The position numbers and the translations under genes were made by a program. Under the pieces are notes generated by a model. That model worked only from the letters and a program-made list of their open reading frames with translations. It was not told the DNA's origin and did not search any database. A stretch of 64,000 nucleotides of DNA from Novipirellula artificiosorum (GTDB lineage Bacteria > Planctomycetota > Planctomycetia > Pirellulales > Pirellulaceae): the NCBI RefSeq assembly GCF_007860135.1, contig NZ_SJPV01000004.1:186001-250000 (forward strand), given 5' to 3'. Shown one piece after another: positions 62,073 through 64,000 of the stretch (within the stretch, counting starts at the first letter, position 1; each line of letters starts with the position of its first letter).

Positions 62073-64000
62073 CTACTGCCAGGTGTTGTCGGCTTTGACG
62101 TTACGCGTTTGACCGTCCACCGCGACGCGAGCAACGGCTTGGGCGGGGTGTCGCAATCGGAACGCTTCAAGCTGTCCCTCCTTCCATCGCAGATCCACAT
62201 CAAAGCCACCACGAGCTCGAAGCCCATGGACCGAGCCGCTTCGCCATGGTGTCGGAAGCGCCGGCAGCAGCTCGATGAGGTATCCGTCTCTGCTATCGCC
62301 AATGTGACTCTGGACTAGCATTTCAGCGATGCCGGCGGTTGCTCCGAAGTTCCCATCGATTTGGAACGGCGGGTGCGTGTCAAAGAGATTGGACGTGGTC
62401 GATTTTCCGAGCAGTGCATGCAAGTTTCGCCAGGCTTCATCCGCTTGATGGAACCGGGCGCGAAAATTGATGATCCAGGCACGTGACCACCCGGTGTGAC
62501 CACCGCCTTTCGAGAGTCGGAAGTCAATGGATTTCTTTGCGGCCTCGACCCGATTCGGTGCCGACAACAGGTTATATTGGCGACCCGGATGAACAGCGAA
62601 TAGATGGGAGATGTGGCGATGGCCTGGATCGGCTTCCTCGTAGGGTAGCGCCCATTCCATCAGCCGTCCATCGCTACCGATCTGGGGTGCGGCGAGTTTT
62701 TCGCGAGCGGCACGAATCTCGTCCAGAACGGGATCTTGGACGCCAAGAACGTCGGCCGCTTCGAGCGTGTTGCTGAAGACATCCCAAATAATCTCCTGGC
62801 TCATCGAGGCTCCCATCGAAATTTGAAGCACCTCCTTTTCGCCGGCGATTCGAAAGCGGTTTTCGGGTGAGGTATCGGGACCGGCAACTAATTTTCCGCT
62901 GTTCGGATCGAGGACGAGATAGTCCAGGTAGAACAGGGCGGCTTCGCGAAGAGTCGGCCAGGCGCGTTGTTCGAGAAAACCTCGGTCACCGGTGAATCGA
63001 TAATGCTCCATGAAATGCTGACTGCACCACCCCGCGCCGTGTGGCCACATGCCATATTGGACTTTGCCAAAGACAGTGGTGAACAACCATGGATCGGTGG
63101 TGTGACCGATGGTAAAACCGCGTGCTCCAAAAGCTGCCTTGGCAGTTTTCCGACCGGAGGGAACAAGCGATTCGATAAAATCAAAGAACGGTCCATGGCA
63201 TTCCGACAAGTTGGTCACCTCGGCGGGCCAGTAGTTCATTTGCACGTTGATGTTGGTGTGGTAGTCGGAGTTCCAGGGCGCTTCGATCTTGTCGTTCCAG
63301 ATCCCCTGTAAGTTCGCGGGAAGATTTCCCGGTCTTGAAGAGCAGATCAAAAGATAACGACCAAATTGAAAATAGAGCGAGAACAGGGCTGGGTCGGTGC
63401 AAACGGGCAACTCGGAGGAGTTTGTCTGGAACTGGCTCTTGATCACAGCGAGCCTTTCGTCAGTCGGACGTGCGGCGGCATCCCAGCCACCAAGATCGAG
63501 AGAGACGCGATGGAACAGTTCTTGGTGTGCTTGCAGGTGAGACGCAAGCAACTTAGCGATCGGTTGCGTCTGTGCCCGTTTGATAATGGCCGCGTTAGCC
63601 GCTGCAAGATCGAGAGCGAGCGGTTCGCTGGGGTCGCCTTGATGGTAGTTGGTTTGAGCCGACAAGTAGACCGTCAGGCTGTTCGCACCCGTGACTTGGA
63701 GGCTGGCATCGCCGTCTCCTTTCACGGTGCCGCCATCCGCAACCGCACGCAATAGGCAATGGAAGCGAACACCAGGTTGTTCGCCATTGTGGTTCGCCTG
63801 GCCGTGCATCGCAATGCTGACATTGTCAAACAAATCCACGGTGAAGTCGGCGGGTCGGCTCAACGCCAATGAGCCGCTGATGTTGCCTGGTTTGTCCGCA
63901 GTCCAGCGGAACACAAGGACGTCGTCGGGGGCAGACGCGAAGACCTCTCGCGTGTGCGTCACTCCGTCAATCGTAAACGTCGTCGTGGCGATCGCGCGAT
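62073..64000 (-). CDS. GH95 alpha-L-fucosidase (5' end outside window)
   Basis: The stop is at 62073 and the frame stays open to the right edge, reading [20 protein letters not shown] across the last bases, so the true N-terminus (signal peptide and start of the GH95 N-domain) is missing. The catalytic region is canonical: [20 protein letters not shown] and [20 protein letters not shown], with the N-x-N pair of the inverting mechanism. [32 protein letters not shown] and [20 protein letters not shown] are further GH95 hallmarks. It is a true GH95, unlike the diverged copy at 31713. Confidence 0.93.
   Translation of the reverse strand, partial: RAIATTTFTIDGVTHTREVFASAPDDVLVFRWTADKPGNISGSLALSRPADFTVDLFDNVSIAMHGQANHNGEQPGVRFHCLLRAVADGGTVKGDGDASLQVTGANSLTVYLSAQTNYHQGDPSEPLALDLAAANAAIIKRAQTQPIAKLLASHLQAHQELFHRVSLDLGGWDAAARPTDERLAVIKSQFQTNSSELPVCTDPALFSLYFQFGRYLLICSSRPGNLPANLQGIWNDKIEAPWNSDYHTNINVQMNYWPAEVTNLSECHGPFFDFIESLVPSGRKTAKAAFGARGFTIGHTTDPWLFTTVFGKVQYGMWPHGAGWCSQHFMEHYRFTGDRGFLEQRAWPTLREAALFYLDYLVLDPNSGKLVAGPDTSPENRFRIAGEKEVLQISMGASMSQEIIWDVFSNTLEAADVLGVQDPVLDEIRAAREKLAAPQIGSDGRLMEWALPYEEADPGHRHISHLFAVHPGRQYNLLSAPNRVEAAKKSIDFRLSKGGGHTGWSRAWIINFRARFHQADEAWRNLHALLGKSTTSNLFDTHPPFQIDGNFGATAGIAEMLVQSHIGDSRDGYLIELLPALPTPWRSGSVHGLRARGGFDVDLRWKEGQLEAFRLRHPAQAVARVAVDGQTRNVKADNTWQ

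Overview
The window looks like a chromosomal segment of a marine planctomycete (Pirellulaceae / Rhodopirellula-like). This rests on gene content: nine type I sulfatase modules in eight genes, very large secreted multidomain proteins, a nine-gene N-type ATPase operon, and short palindromic repeats in the gaps. No rRNA, tRNA, integrase or complete insertion sequence was recognised, so the taxonomic call is inference.

Left block (1-9191, all minus strand): four large secreted enzymes plus a gene remnant, read right to left as an operon-like run: sulfatase, sulfatase, truncated gene start, PhoD-type phosphatase, and a giant fused protein (sulfatase + sulfatase + DUF1080-type start) that runs off the left edge. 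Central stress/energy block (9564-19372): CBS-domain protein, DksA/TraR-type zinc finger protein, ZIP metal transporter, an Hsp20 that looks chimeric, then a complete N-ATPase operon atpDCQRBEFAG with no separate delta gene.

At about 19676 there is a sharp junction. A GxxExxY gene is cut after about 42 codons and runs into the 3' end of an opposing beta-propeller glycosidase. From there to the right edge the DNA is a polysaccharide-degradation region. Plus-strand run A (20964-38155): two GH117 paralogues, GH29, an ACT-domain protein, GH32, GH2, GH95, and a 1302-aa protein with three CxxCH motifs, a propeller-like part and a discoidin-like tail. It faces an iduronate-2-sulfatase-type gene. An AraC regulator and an arabinose/fucose-isomerase-like gene diverge from a gap holding a perfect 9-bp inverted repeat. 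Plus-strand run B (40957-57774) continues with four consecutive GH106-like proteins and two sulfatases. A repeat-built island, two further sulfatases and a GH95 cut by the right edge finish the window.

Taken together, the right two thirds read as an AraC-controlled cluster for a sulfated polysaccharide containing galactose/anhydrogalactose and 6-deoxy-L-sugars (fucose, rhamnose). That substrate is inferred from GH families only. No SusC/SusD-like, TonB-dependent or other sugar transporter and no sulfatase-maturing enzyme was found in the window.
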